DNA of 33,301 bases, from NCBI GenBank assembly GCA_002687115.1, contig NYZI01000061.1:1-33301 (forward strand). Direction: 5' to 3'. Source of the DNA: Cyanobium sp. ARS6 (GTDB taxonomy: Bacteria; Cyanobacteriota; Cyanobacteriia; PCC-6307; Cyanobiaceae). The notes beneath the pieces were generated by a model, which was not told the DNA's origin, made no database searches, and saw nothing but the letters and a program-made list of their open reading frames with translations. The translations under genes and the position numbers were made by a program. Positions 9,276 through 17,414 of this stretch are shown here, piece after piece (position 1 is the stretch's first letter; each line of letters begins with the position of its first letter).

Positions 9276-10655
9276 TCAACCCATCAAGGCTGGCTCCGAA
9301 CCGGTGCTGAATGCCACCGATGGGTCATCAGAGGGCTGGTACGGCCTGATCGTCGCCCCGCGATAGTAGTGACGGAGAATTTCACGGAAATCAGCCCCTT
9401 GGCTGGCCAGACCATGGGCTCCCCACTGGCTCATGCCCACACCGTGTCCGTATCCCTGGCCGCTGGCTTCCAGCACGATCGCGTCGCCGCGGGTTCCGGA
9501 GGATCTCCCAGGACTGGTCGAAGGGCTCAGGGGTGCGCTGAGGGAGGGAGGAGACAGTGGACCGCGTGCACTGATGCCGCTTGCGGAATCCCGCCAGAGA
9601 CCGATCAGCTGAGACGGCAGTTGCGAATCCTGATCCACAGGATCCACGGACTCGTCTGCAGTTCCAGCATCACCCTTCAACAGGGAGAAGCTCACCATCG
9701 TGCTTTTCAGTCCCAGGCGCTGACGCAATTGACGACCTGAGAGCACCAGCGATCCAAGTGGTCCCTGAATCCGTGCGGAGCGAACTCTGCCTGTGGAGCT
9801 GGTGGTGAGAACACTCAACCGCTCCACTCCACCGGTCTCCTCAAAGCGACGGCGAAGATCTTTGGCCTCGAAGCGCTGGTTCCAGCGATGCACAGGGCTG
9901 TGCTGGTCATGATCCCGGACACTCACGAGGTAAGGCAGCTGGCTTTGCCAGACCTCTCCACTGGGCTCGGTGGATCCCCCCGAACTGCTGTGGAACACAG
10001 CATTGATCAAACGGCCGTCATGCACCAGAACCAGCGAGCGCGTTGTGGCAACCGCTTCCCGGGTACGGGGAGTTTCGGATTCCATTCCCTTATAGACCTG
10101 GCTGCTCACCGTGGCCTTCACATCGAAATCAGGCTTGCGTCCCCGTTGACGGAGGGCATAGGTGCGGGCAGCGACGGCCTGGGCCTGGAGGGCTGCCAGC
10201 GGCCACTTTGCTGGCATCTCACTGCCGACCACGCTGGGGAGGTAGGTCTCGATGCCGAGCTGATTGATCGCCAGGATCCTGCCGCTGCGGACCAGCAGAA
10301 TCAGATCACCGCGATAGCGGCGGCTCCCAAGCCAGAGCCCGCGGGGATCAGTCGTGCTGATGCGAAGCGAGACGTCGCGGGCTGCACTGCCATCCGCGAG
10401 GGTCAGGTGACCGTTCAGCAAGCGAACCTGCAGACGCTGCAGGCGACGTTCCTTGCTGGCGAGACCACGAACGAGCAGTGGCTGTTCACCATCGGATCGC
10501 AGAATCAGCTCAGAGCCCTCGGCCACCAAAACACGCATCTGCGGCTCCTGGGCGGTGACCGCAGATCTGGGCTCAGCGGCCAGCGCAATCACTGCCACTG
10601 GCAACATCAGAGCTGCTCCAACAGCAGCCCGACCGATGGAGATGTGCAGAAACAC
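9276..10655 (-). CDS. SpoIID/LytB-domain protein, exported
   Basis: SpoIID proteins are lytic transglycosylases acting on peptidoglycan; cyanobacterial members are mostly uncharacterised. The 459-aa product starts at GTG 10655 with a hydrophobic signal segment (about residues 8-27). The SpoIID core includes GIETYLPSVVGSEMP, with the presumed catalytic Glu146, and LQAQAVAARTYAL. It ends with the signature GHGVGMSQWGAHG (403-415) and HYYRGA. A low-complexity Ser/Pro stretch (about 345-390) separates parts of the domain. It is first in a minus-strand run with nagB 16 nt downstream. Activity is inferred from the family. Confidence 0.88.
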   Translation of the reverse strand: MFLHISIGRAAVGAALMLPVAVIALAAEPRSAVTAQEPQMRVLVAEGSELILRSDGEQPLLVRGLASKERRLQRLQVRLLNGHLTLADGSAARDVSLRISTTDPRGLWLGSRRYRGDLILLVRSGRILAINQLGIETYLPSVVGSEMPAKWPLAALQAQAVAARTYALRQRGRKPDFDVKATVSSQVYKGMESETPRTREAVATTRSLVLVHDGRLINAVFHSSSGGSTEPSGEVWQSQLPYLVSVRDHDQHSPVHRWNQRFEAKDLRRRFEETGGVERLSVLTTSSTGRVRSARIQGPLGSLVLSGRQLRQRLGLKSTMVSFSLLKGDAGTADESVDPVDQDSQLPSQLIGLWRDSASGISARGPLSPPSLSAPLSPSTSPGRSSGTRGDAIVLEASGQGYGHGVGMSQWGAHGLASQGADFREILRHYYRGATIRPYQPSDDPSVAFSTGSEPALMG

Positions 10656-10743
10656 TCAGAAGGCCGACGGTCGCTCAGTGTGCCCCGCCCGGAGGACTGC
10701 AGCCAGGCCTTCATGGCAGATTGACCATTGAGCCCACCATGCC

Positions 10744-11715
10744 GTGCAGGTCACCTTTCTCGGCACCAGTTCTGGAGTTCCCACCAGAGCACGCAACGTC
10801 TCAGCGGTGGCCGTTCGACTGGCTCAGCGATCGGAGCTTTGGCTATTTGATTGTGGCGAAGGGACCCAGCATCAGTTTCTACGCAGTGATCTGAGGCTGT
10901 CTCAGCTGCGCAGGATCTTCATCACACATATGCACGGTGACCACGTTTTCGGCCTTCCAGGCCTGCTGGCCAGTCTCGGACTCAGCGGCAGCAGTGGTGG
11001 TGTGGATCTCTATGGACCCGATCCGCTTGAAAGCTATCTGGAAGGGGTGCTGCGGACCAGCTCAACCCGGATCGGCTATCCACTCGAAGTGCACCAGGTC
11101 CGCAATGCCGCTGAAGCGGATCGCATCGTTTTCGAGGACAACGATCTCACCGTGCGAGCCACACCACTGCACCATCGCGTTCCTGCCTATGCGTATCGCA
11201 TTGAGGAAAAACCGAAGCCGGGTCGCTTCGACATCAACAAAGCCCGGGAGATGGCGATCCCCCCGGGACCTGTCTATGCCTCGCTCAAGCGGGGCGAGAC
11301 TGTCACCTTGGAGGATGGCCGGCGAATTGACGGCAGAGCACTGTGCGGGCCTGAACGCGCCGGGACAAGCATCGTTTACTGCACGGACACCGTGTTCTGC
11401 GAAGCAGCCGTGACTCTGGCGAAGGGCGCAGACCTGCTCATTCACGAATCCACCTTTTCCCATGCGGAGGCCGACATGGCCTTTCAGCGTCAGCACTCCA
11501 CCAGCACGATGGCGGCCCAGACCGCGGCTGAAGCCGGTGTCAGCCAGCTTGTGCTCACCCACCTCAGCCCCCGCTATGCCCCTGGAAACGCTGTGACGGC
11601 AGACGATCTGCTGGCAGAAGCCAGAGCGATTTTCCCGAACACGATCCTGGCCAAGGACTTTCTCTGTCTCGATGTGACCGCCTCGCCCAAGACTTCATGC
11701 TGCAACAGTTCGTGA
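10744..11715 (+). CDS. rnz: Ribonuclease Z
   Basis: RNase Z cuts the 3' trailer of tRNA precursors, which matters most where CCA is not encoded. The tRNA-Val in this window indeed lacks an encoded CCA. The 323-aa metallo-beta-lactamase-fold protein starts [13 protein letters not shown] and has [11 protein letters not shown], the zinc motif THMHGDH (residues 61-67), YCTDT and HESTF, and [10 protein letters not shown] near the C-terminus. This is the usual length for bacterial RNase Z. The start is GTG at 10744; the nearby ATG at 10739 is out of frame. It is divergent from the SpoIID-like gene. Confidence 0.95.
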   Translation: MQVTFLGTSSGVPTRARNVSAVAVRLAQRSELWLFDCGEGTQHQFLRSDLRLSQLRRIFITHMHGDHVFGLPGLLASLGLSGSSGGVDLYGPDPLESYLEGVLRTSSTRIGYPLEVHQVRNAAEADRIVFEDNDLTVRATPLHHRVPAYAYRIEEKPKPGRFDINKAREMAIPPGPVYASLKRGETVTLEDGRRIDGRALCGPERAGTSIVYCTDTVFCEAAVTLAKGADLLIHESTFSHAEADMAFQRQHSTSTMAAQTAAEAGVSQLVLTHLSPRYAPGNAVTADDLLAEARAIFPNTILAKDFLCLDVTASPKTSCCNSS

Positions 11716-11802
11716 TCGGTGGAGCCTGAACACCGTCACTTTGATACCTCAGCGTGATACAAGATCTTGGTGCGCTGTATCCATCAGTCCCTGGCGTCCT
11801 TC

Positions 11803-12315
11803 ATGGTTCCTCTTCTCTCCAACCTGCGACAGTCGCTGAGTCGACTGCTGATTGTCCTGCCGGTGCTGGCTGTCCTGTGGATCAGCGCCCCCGCTCAGGC
11901 TGCCCAGTGGGATGCCGAAACACTGACCGTGCCTTCCGACCCTGAAGGCACCGCGGTGACCTTCAGCGAACAACAGGTGAAGGCGGGTCGCAAAGTCTTC
12001 AACACCAGCTGTGGCACATGCCATGCCGGCGGCATCACCAAGACCAATCAGAACGTTGGACTGGATCCGGAGACCCTGGCACTCGCCACACCATCGCGCG
12101 ACAACATCGCCGCTCTGGTGGACTACCTGCAGGATCCCACCTCTTATGACGGCGAATACAGCATTGCCGATCTTCACCCCAGCATGCGCAGTCGGGATCT
12201 CTATCCGGCGATGCGTGATCTAACCGACGAGGATCTGCAGCTGATGTCGGCATACATCCTCGTGGCTCCCAAGGTTCTCGGCCAGGAGTGGGGTGGCGGC
12301 AAAATTTATTTCTGA
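11803..12315 (+). CDS. psbV: Photosystem II extrinsic protein PsbV (cytochrome c-550)
   Basis: PsbV binds the lumenal face of photosystem II and stabilises the oxygen-evolving Mn4CaO5 cluster. The 170-aa precursor has a signal peptide (about residues 1-33, hydrophobic LLIVLPVLAVLW, cleavage after AQA). The mature protein begins near AQWDAETLTVP. The haem motif CGTCH is at 70-74, the likely second axial ligand is His125 in IADLHPSM, and the protein ends with the family-typical WGGGKIYF. The frame is open from 11767; the ATG at 11803 gives the normal signal peptide. It is followed by a perfect 12-bp hairpin. Confidence 0.96.
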   Translation: MVPLLSNLRQSLSRLLIVLPVLAVLWISAPAQAAQWDAETLTVPSDPEGTAVTFSEQQVKAGRKVFNTSCGTCHAGGITKTNQNVGLDPETLALATPSRDNIAALVDYLQDPTSYDGEYSIADLHPSMRSRDLYPAMRDLTDEDLQLMSAYILVAPKVLGQEWGGGKIYF

Positions 12316-12324
12316 AGTCAATCT

Positions 12325-12352
12325 GATCGATCTGGCCAAAGCCAGATCGATC
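12325..12352 (+). terminator. Hairpin after psbV
   Basis: A perfect 12-bp stem (GATCGATCTGGC / GCCAGATCGATC) with loop CAAA begins 9 nt after the psbV stop. It is not followed by a T-run, so it may protect the mRNA 3' end from exonucleases rather than act as a classic intrinsic terminator. Confidence 0.6.
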
Positions 12353-12382
12353 CATCTCACTGGTTCATCGGTGGAAGAGCTT

Positions 12383-12769
12383 TCAGGGTGAAAGATTGCC
12401 TGGTTCCAGAGATCTGGGGCGACGGCTGTACCACCACTCCTGCATTTCGGCCGTGAAACGCATCGGGAAGAGCGTGAGCACTGTGACTGTCGGACGGGAT
12501 CCAGGTTGGAGCAGTTCAACCGAATAGGACGGACAACGACGCGATCCAAGATCGGCGACAAAACGACGGCCGACGCGCCTCCAGCTGGGTTCTTTGCTGC
12601 GCCAGGCCAGCCTGCAACAGGGCCAGGGAAGCTCTTCACGGTCATAAAGCCGGCAGCAGGGACCGATCACCCGAAAGCTGTACTGGCCTCCAGGACTGGT
12701 GTGCACCGATCCATGCTCAAGCAACCGTTCCACTTCAGGTCTCAGCGGTGCAGCGGGAACGGCGGTCAT
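12383..12769 (-). CDS. Hypothetical protein with two CC pairs, downstream of petF
   Basis: I do not recognise this family. The 128-aa product (ATG at 12769; a GTG at 12796 would add nine residues) has a compact, basic, Arg/Pro-rich composition. Two Cys-Cys pairs are spaced by about 14 residues (GPCCRLYDREELPWPCCRL), and Trp residues occur throughout. The paired cysteines could bind metal or form disulfides, but that is speculation. It lies downstream of petF, beyond that gene's terminator, and converges on psbV. Competing frames on the other strand are shorter and look random. Confidence 0.5.
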   Translation of the reverse strand: MTAVPAAPLRPEVERLLEHGSVHTSPGGQYSFRVIGPCCRLYDREELPWPCCRLAWRSKEPSWRRVGRRFVADLGSRRCPSYSVELLQPGSRPTVTVLTLFPMRFTAEMQEWWYSRRPRSLEPGNLSP

Positions 12770-12802
12770 CGGCGGAAAAGCCAAGTCGCACCACACTGAC
12801 AG

Positions 12803-12830
12803 TAAAAAGCCACCCCTGCGGAGAGGTGGC
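12803..12830 (-). terminator. Intrinsic terminator of petF
   Basis: Reading the minus strand, the stem GCCACC / GGTGGC (with further partial pairing inside) is followed by TTTTT and starts 44 nt after the petF stop. On the plus strand the A-run is 12804-12808 and the stem 12809-12830. Confidence 0.8.
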
Positions 12831-12873
12831 GAAGAACGCTGTTGTCAGATCTTCTGAACAAAGGTCCTGGAGC

Positions 12874-13173
12874 TCAGTAGAGCTCCTCTTCGGCATGGGT
12901 CTTAATGGTGCAGTCGGAGGTGGGGTAAGCCACGCAGGTCAGCACGAATCCGGCCTCGATCTGATCATCGTCGAGGAAGCTCTGATCAGACTGGTCAACG
13001 GTTCCAGAGGTGATCTTGCCGGCACAGGTGGAGCATGCACCCGCACGACAGGAATAAGGCAGGTCAATGCCTTGCTCTTCAGCGGCATCGAGAATGTACT
13101 GATCGTCAGGAACCTCAATGGTCTTGTTGAGACCCTCGCTTTCGGCGACCAGGGTGACCTTATAAGAAGCCAT
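12874..13173 (-). CDS. petF: Plant-type [2Fe-2S] ferredoxin, photosynthetic
   Basis: Ferredoxin I accepts electrons from photosystem I and passes them to FNR, nitrite reductase, thioredoxin reductase and others. The 99-aa acidic protein starts MASYKVTLV. Its four cluster ligands are Cys42, Cys47, Cys50 and Cys80 in the pattern [10 protein letters not shown]...LTC. It ends EEELY, as in cyanobacterial PetF. The open frame reaches upstream to 13227, but the ATG at 13173 is the family start. A perfect 8-bp hairpin lies 20 nt upstream in the leader and a clear terminator follows. It is downstream of serA-prmA on the same strand but separated by 150 nt, so it is likely transcribed on its own. Confidence 0.97.
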   Translation of the reverse strand: MASYKVTLVAESEGLNKTIEVPDDQYILDAAEEQGIDLPYSCRAGACSTCAGKITSGTVDQSDQSFLDDDQIEAGFVLTCVAYPTSDCTIKTHAEEELY

Positions 13174-13192
13174 GGATGGAGTGAATTTGCAG

Positions 13193-13213
13193 AAGCTCGT
13201 AACAAACGAGCTT
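13193..13213 (-). promoter_or_regulatory. Hairpin in the petF leader
   Basis: A perfect 8-bp inverted repeat AAGCTCGT / ACGAGCTT with a 5-nt loop sits 20-40 nt upstream of the petF ATG. It could be an mRNA stability or translation element, or an operator. Only the repeat itself is seen. Confidence 0.45.
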
Positions 13214-13323
13214 GCCGGACCGATCATTTCTACATGGTCTAGACGTCAAGGCATACGCCTGAGCGCCTGTTTCGATGCAAGGCCAATCAAAACAGAATGA
13301 TTTATAAGGCTGGCTTATCAAGG

Positions 13324-14208
13324 TTAGCGCCGGATCTCAAGCAGGCCCCATCGACCCTGGTCAGCAATCGACTTGACCGCCCACCCCAGGCTCTCCAGCA
13401 CATCCTTGAGTCTGGGTGCCTGTGAGACCAGCAGGCCACTGAGGAGCCCCCGCCCACCAGGGCGAAGAACCGATTCAAAATGAGGCGCGAGGGCCTCGAT
13501 CACCGGGGCCAGGATGTTGCAGAGAAGCAGGTCAGCGGGCTGCCCCTCAAGCAGCTTCGCCAGCATGGCCACAGACCCTTTGCTGACCCTGAGCTCATTC
13601 TCTGAACAAGCGTTCAGAACCGCATTGTCAGTCGTTGCCGTGACCGCCAGGGAATCGGTATCGACCGAAAGCACCTGGCGAGCTCCAAGCCCGAGTGCGG
13701 CAATCCCGAGCACACCGCTTCCACAACCCAGATCCGCAACCCGAAGACCTAGAGGGGGATCCCGTTCGAGTGCCTCGAGACAGAGCCTGGTTGTGGGATG
13801 ACTTCCGGTTCCGAATGCACTGCCTGGGTCCATCTTGAGAACAAGCCTGTGAGCCTGCTCCTCGGGCACATCAAGCCAAGCCGGAAGAATCAGCAGCCTT
13901 TCACCAACTGGGTCTGGCTGCCAGTGCTGTTTCCAGCTGAGACTCCAGTCTTCATCGGCCAGTTCCTCCCACACCGGCTGAGCCAGAGTCAGTCCGAAGG
14001 TCTCCGCGAGGGGTATGAGGCTGCTGAACAGCGCTGATCGCTGATCCTGTGGCCATTCATGGGCAGGCAACCAGACCAGGAGCGTGCATTGATCAGGCGC
14101 ATCAGGTGCGTGCTGTAAGGCGACTCTGTGAAGCCCGAGAACATTGAGCTTCCAGAGAAGCGACTCTTCCAGCTCAGCCTGAACTGGAAGAGACAAACGC
14201 CACCACAT
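13324..14208 (-). CDS. prmA: Ribosomal protein L11 methyltransferase PrmA
   Basis: PrmA trimethylates residues of ribosomal protein L11. The 294-aa product starts MWWRLSLPV, the N-terminal L11-recognition domain. After a linker comes DPGSAFGTGSHPTTRLCLE, diagnostic of PrmA, then the SAM motif VADLGCGSGVLGIAAL and the LLCNILAPVI motif. Either the ATG at 14208 or the GTG at 14211 could be used. The first gives a TGATG junction with the serA stop, the second a GTGA overlap, and both imply coupling to serA. Confidence 0.93.
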   Translation of the reverse strand: MWWRLSLPVQAELEESLLWKLNVLGLHRVALQHAPDAPDQCTLLVWLPAHEWPQDQRSALFSSLIPLAETFGLTLAQPVWEELADEDWSLSWKQHWQPDPVGERLLILPAWLDVPEEQAHRLVLKMDPGSAFGTGSHPTTRLCLEALERDPPLGLRVADLGCGSGVLGIAALGLGARQVLSVDTDSLAVTATTDNAVLNACSENELRVSKGSVAMLAKLLEGQPADLLLCNILAPVIEALAPHFESVLRPGGRGLLSGLLVSQAPRLKDVLESLGWAVKSIADQGRWGLLEIRR

Positions 14209-15794
14209 CACAACGTGACGGGATGGGCTTCCTGAATCCCGTTGATGCCGTTGATGGTGGCCAGAAGCGCAGGCGGAATAGGGTCATCAATACTGAGCAC
14301 CATCACGGCATCGCCGCGCACGATCCTGCGGCCCACCTGCATCGAGGCGATGTTCACATTGTGCTCGCCCAGCAGAGAGCCGAGATGACCAATGATTCCA
14401 GGCATGTCCCGGTGACGGGTGAACAGCATGTGTCGACTCGGCGGCACATTCACAGGGAATTCATCAATGGTGGTGACACGCAGCTCACCGTCTGCAAACA
14501 CCGCACCGGTCACACTGTGTCCCCCCTGACCGCCGCGGGTTGTGAGCTGAAGGGATCCTCCGGCGAAGTCCCGGCTGGCATCGTCCTTGACCTCCAGCAC
14601 ATGAATCCCGCGCCCCTTGGCTTCGAGTGAGGCATTGACATAGTTGATGCGTTCTCCGAGGGCGCTTGTGAGCAGTCCCTTCAGCGCTGCCACCACCAGA
14701 GGCTGAGATGGGTGACTGGCGAACTCTCCCTGAAGGCGCACCTCCAGCTCCTGGACCTGGCCACCGCTGAGCTGACTCACCAGCAAGCCGAGGGTTTCAG
14801 CAAGTTGCAGATGCGGTTTCAGACGCTCCATGATCTCGGCGCTGAGACCTGGAATATTCACGGCACTGCGCGCGGGGAGTCCAAGCAGGACATCGCGGAT
14901 CTGCTCAGCCACATCGGTGGCCACATTCTCCTGAGCTTCCTCGGTGGAGGCTCCGAGGTGTGGCGTCAGGACCAGCCCGCGCTCGACCGCACGCAGTGGA
15001 GAGTCCTCAGCCAGAGGTTCAGCAGCGAAGACATCCAGACCGGCTCCGGCGATCACACCGTTGTCGATGGCTTCTGCGATGGCAGCCTCATCAACGATGC
15101 CTCCCCTGGCGCAGTTCACGATCCTCGCCGTCGATTTCATGGAGCGGAGGAGCTCCGCATTGACGAGATTCTCGGTGTCGGGCGTTCTTGGAATGTGCAG
15201 GGTGATGTAGTCAGCCTGATGAAAGAGATCCTCCAGAGTCGTGAGTCGCACCTGCATCTGCTGCGCCCGGTCAGCCGAGATGAACGGATCGAATGCGATC
15301 ACCTCCATGCCCATCGCCTTGGCAACCTTGGCCACGTGTGAGCCGATCTTGCCCAGACCCACAACACCGAGCATTTTCTTATAGAGCTCGTTCCCCACGT
15401 ATTTCTTGCGATCCCAGGCACCGGCCCGCATCGATGCGTGCGCCTGAGGCACGTGGCGGGACAGGGACAACAACAAGGCGAGAGCATGCTCGGCAGCTGC
15501 GATCGTGTTGCCTTCGGGTGAATTCACGACCAACACACCTCGCTGGGTTGCGGCAGGAACATCAACGTTGTCAACACCCACTCCAGCCCGGCCGATGATG
15601 CGCAGACGGTCAGCGGCCTCGATCACGTCCGCAGTAACCTGAGTGCCCGAGCGGATCATCAGGGCGTCATAGTCACCGATGATCGACTTGAGCTCGTCCT
15701 GAGACAGGCCGGTCCGCTGATCCACCTGGGCCACCTGCCCGAGGATGTCAATCCCCGCCTGATCAATGGGGTCTGAAACGAGAACTTTGGTCAT
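14208..15794 (-). CDS. serA: D-3-phosphoglycerate dehydrogenase SerA
   Basis: SerA makes 3-phosphohydroxypyruvate, the first step of phosphorylated serine synthesis. The 528-aa long form has an N-terminal substrate domain and an NAD-binding GLGKIGSHVA (146-155). The catalytic triad residues are Arg230 (CARGG), Glu259 (AAEP) and His279 (HLGAST). An intervening ASB-type domain follows, then a C-terminal ACT domain (about 455-528, PGIIGHLGSLLGEHNVNIASM) that may allow feedback control by serine. The start is ATG at 15794. It is the first gene of the serA-prmA pair. Confidence 0.96.
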   Translation of the reverse strand: MTKVLVSDPIDQAGIDILGQVAQVDQRTGLSQDELKSIIGDYDALMIRSGTQVTADVIEAADRLRIIGRAGVGVDNVDVPAATQRGVLVVNSPEGNTIAAAEHALALLLSLSRHVPQAHASMRAGAWDRKKYVGNELYKKMLGVVGLGKIGSHVAKVAKAMGMEVIAFDPFISADRAQQMQVRLTTLEDLFHQADYITLHIPRTPDTENLVNAELLRSMKSTARIVNCARGGIVDEAAIAEAIDNGVIAGAGLDVFAAEPLAEDSPLRAVERGLVLTPHLGASTEEAQENVATDVAEQIRDVLLGLPARSAVNIPGLSAEIMERLKPHLQLAETLGLLVSQLSGGQVQELEVRLQGEFASHPSQPLVVAALKGLLTSALGERINYVNASLEAKGRGIHVLEVKDDASRDFAGGSLQLTTRGGQGGHSVTGAVFADGELRVTTIDEFPVNVPPSRHMLFTRHRDMPGIIGHLGSLLGEHNVNIASMQVGRRIVRGDAVMVLSIDDPIPPALLATINGINGIQEAHPVTL

Positions 15795-15915
15795 CCAGCG
15801 GCGGATAGAAAGCCATTGGGAAGTTTAGAGATCGGCCTGAACATCACTGTTGAGCAGAGAAATTGACCTCCTCCGCACCAAGGGGGGCCACGGCATTCCT
15901 GGACCTCCATGGAGA

Positions 15916-16470
15916 ATGGCAGTCCGCACCGATCCGCCCATGCCCATCTGCGTCCTGGTGCTCAAAGAACGCGCCTCCGCCGAGACTCTGGTCCAGGACC
16001 TTCAGGATTCCGGCACTCCGCTCATGCGCGTGGTGCTGGTGGCCCCTGAACAATCAGGAACCACTGAGGGGGCTCTCGAGGCCGAGCAGTTCAACAGTGT
16101 TGATCTGCTTAATCCGAACATGGCTCGCAGTCGCCGCCAACGTTCCATGTCGCGCTGGCTGATGCCCTTCGGCTTCATGGCGGGAGTTACCTTCACCCAG
16201 ATCACCACCCTTGATACTTTTGCGCGCTTCGGTGATATCGGAGAAGCCCTGATCGGCGGCCTGCTCGGACTCGGATCAGGCTTGATGGGAAGCTTCGCCG
16301 CTGCAGCCAGCGTTCCATCTGACAACGAGGACGGGGTCAGGATTCTGCGCAACAGGCATAACGAGCAGTTCTGGTTGCTGCTGCTGGAAACCCAGGCGGG
16401 TCTTGAAGTTCCCTGGCAGCTGGTTCAGAAAGTGCGCCCGCAGCAGGTTGTTCGTCTGAGCGAACTGTGA
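15916..16470 (+). CDS. Hypothetical membrane protein cotranscribed with the PSII S4 gene
   Basis: I do not recognise a named family. The 184-aa product has an N-terminal soluble part (about residues 10-65), then two hydrophobic segments around WLMPFGFMAGVTFTQ and EALIGGLLGLGSGLMGSF, and a C-terminal soluble tail. The frame opens at a TTG at 15850; ATGs at 15916 and 15940 are better candidates and I cannot decide firmly between them. Its stop overlaps the next gene's GTG as GTGA (16467-16470), so it probably shares an operon with the PSII S4-domain gene. A role in thylakoid or photosystem biogenesis is only a contextual guess. Confidence 0.7.
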   Translation: MAVRTDPPMPICVLVLKERASAETLVQDLQDSGTPLMRVVLVAPEQSGTTEGALEAEQFNSVDLLNPNMARSRRQRSMSRWLMPFGFMAGVTFTQITTLDTFARFGDIGEALIGGLLGLGSGLMGSFAAAASVPSDNEDGVRILRNRHNEQFWLLLLETQAGLEVPWQLVQKVRPQQVVRLSEL

Positions 16471-17246
16471 ATCTTCACCGTGCTCCATTTCTGGATGGAC
16501 TCACTGAGCCGGAGTCGATGCATCGGCTGATCGACCTAGTGGAGAAGGTGCTGCGCACCAGGCAACCGAGCTGGAGCCCCTTCCTGAGCGGCCCTGAACT
16601 GGAGAACTCCCGTCGTCTGGAGGCACTGACAGAACTGCGCATGGTCAGAGACGGAGGAAGACCTGGAACCGAACGCTGCCGCCTTCAGCTGAGCCACAGC
16701 GATCAGGAGCTGCAACCCGAGCCAGCGCCAATTTCCGGATTGAGACTTGAGGGCAATTTCCTGTTCGATCGGGCTGAACCGGAAGACATGCGCCGGGCAC
16801 TGCTTGATCTTGGCGTGACAGCCGATGGTCTCGGCGATCTATGGCTTCGTGGTGACCGTGGAGCCCAGGCCGTCTGCACCCTGGAGGCGGCCAACCATCT
16901 CAATGGCCTGACCGGCCAAGTTCGCGATGTGACGTTGACCGTTGAGGCTGTGAGCGTCGACGGCTTGCAGTGGCCCGCTCAGAGACTGCCGAAGCGTTTG
17001 ACCAGCGTGGAAGCTTCCTGCCGCCTTGACGCTATTGCCTCAGCCGGATTCGGACTGTCTCGCTCCAGGGTGATTCGTCAGATCCGGGAAGGAAGGCTGC
17101 GGCTCAACTGGCATCCGGTCCGCCAGGCGAGTCGCGAGCTGAAAATCGGCGACCGCCTTCAGCTTCAGGACAGGGGCAGTGTGGAAGTCTTGAACCTCGA
17201 ACTGACGAAACGCGATCGCTGGAGAGTGGAGATGATGCGACGGTGA
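16467..17246 (+). CDS. Photosystem II S4-domain protein
   Basis: This matches the cyanobacteria/plastid-specific photosystem II S4-domain family (TIGR03069). The family is annotated as PSII-associated and carries an RNA-binding S4 fold; its precise role is unsettled. The 259-aa product has an N-terminal YlmH-like region, GLRLEGNFLFDRAEPEDMRRALLD and LGDLWLRGDRGAQ. The C-terminal S4 domain is at about residues 183-245 (CRLDAIASAGFGLSRSRV, then IREGRLRLNW). The GTG start overlaps the previous stop by 4 nt. A small stem (17268-17286) lies between it and the tRNA. Confidence 0.88.
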   Translation: MNLHRAPFLDGLTEPESMHRLIDLVEKVLRTRQPSWSPFLSGPELENSRRLEALTELRMVRDGGRPGTERCRLQLSHSDQELQPEPAPISGLRLEGNFLFDRAEPEDMRRALLDLGVTADGLGDLWLRGDRGAQAVCTLEAANHLNGLTGQVRDVTLTVEAVSVDGLQWPAQRLPKRLTSVEASCRLDAIASAGFGLSRSRVIRQIREGRLRLNWHPVRQASRELKIGDRLQLQDRGSVEVLNLELTKRDRWRVEMMRR

Positions 17247-17314
17247 ACTGCTAACTTCAGTCGCGAGCGGTTGGGCTGTTCAACCGTTACCGCTGATCCC
17301 CTGAGGGTGAATGT

Positions 17315-17386
17315 GGGCGATTAGCTCAGAGGTAGAGCACTACCTTGACACGGTAGGAGTCACTGGTTCGATTCCAGTATCGCCCA
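17315..17386 (+). tRNA. tRNA-Val (anticodon GAC)
   Basis: The 72-nt cloverleaf has acceptor stem GGGCGAT / ATCGCCC, a D-arm TTAGCTCAGAGGTAGAGC, the anticodon stem CTACC / GGTAG with loop TTGACAC (anticodon GAC at 17347-17349), a T-arm CTGGTTCGATTCCAG and discriminator A. The 3' CCA is not encoded, so it must be added after 3' trimming, in line with the RNase Z gene nearby. Confidence 0.96.
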
Positions 17387-17414
17387 TTTCCCTCATGCGC
17401 AGAGATCAAACAGC

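Noticed and set aside
12220-12645. A minus-strand frame overlapping the psbV end and the Cys-pair ORF
   Set aside because: It runs across the psbV 3' coding end and its hairpin and has no recognisable pattern.
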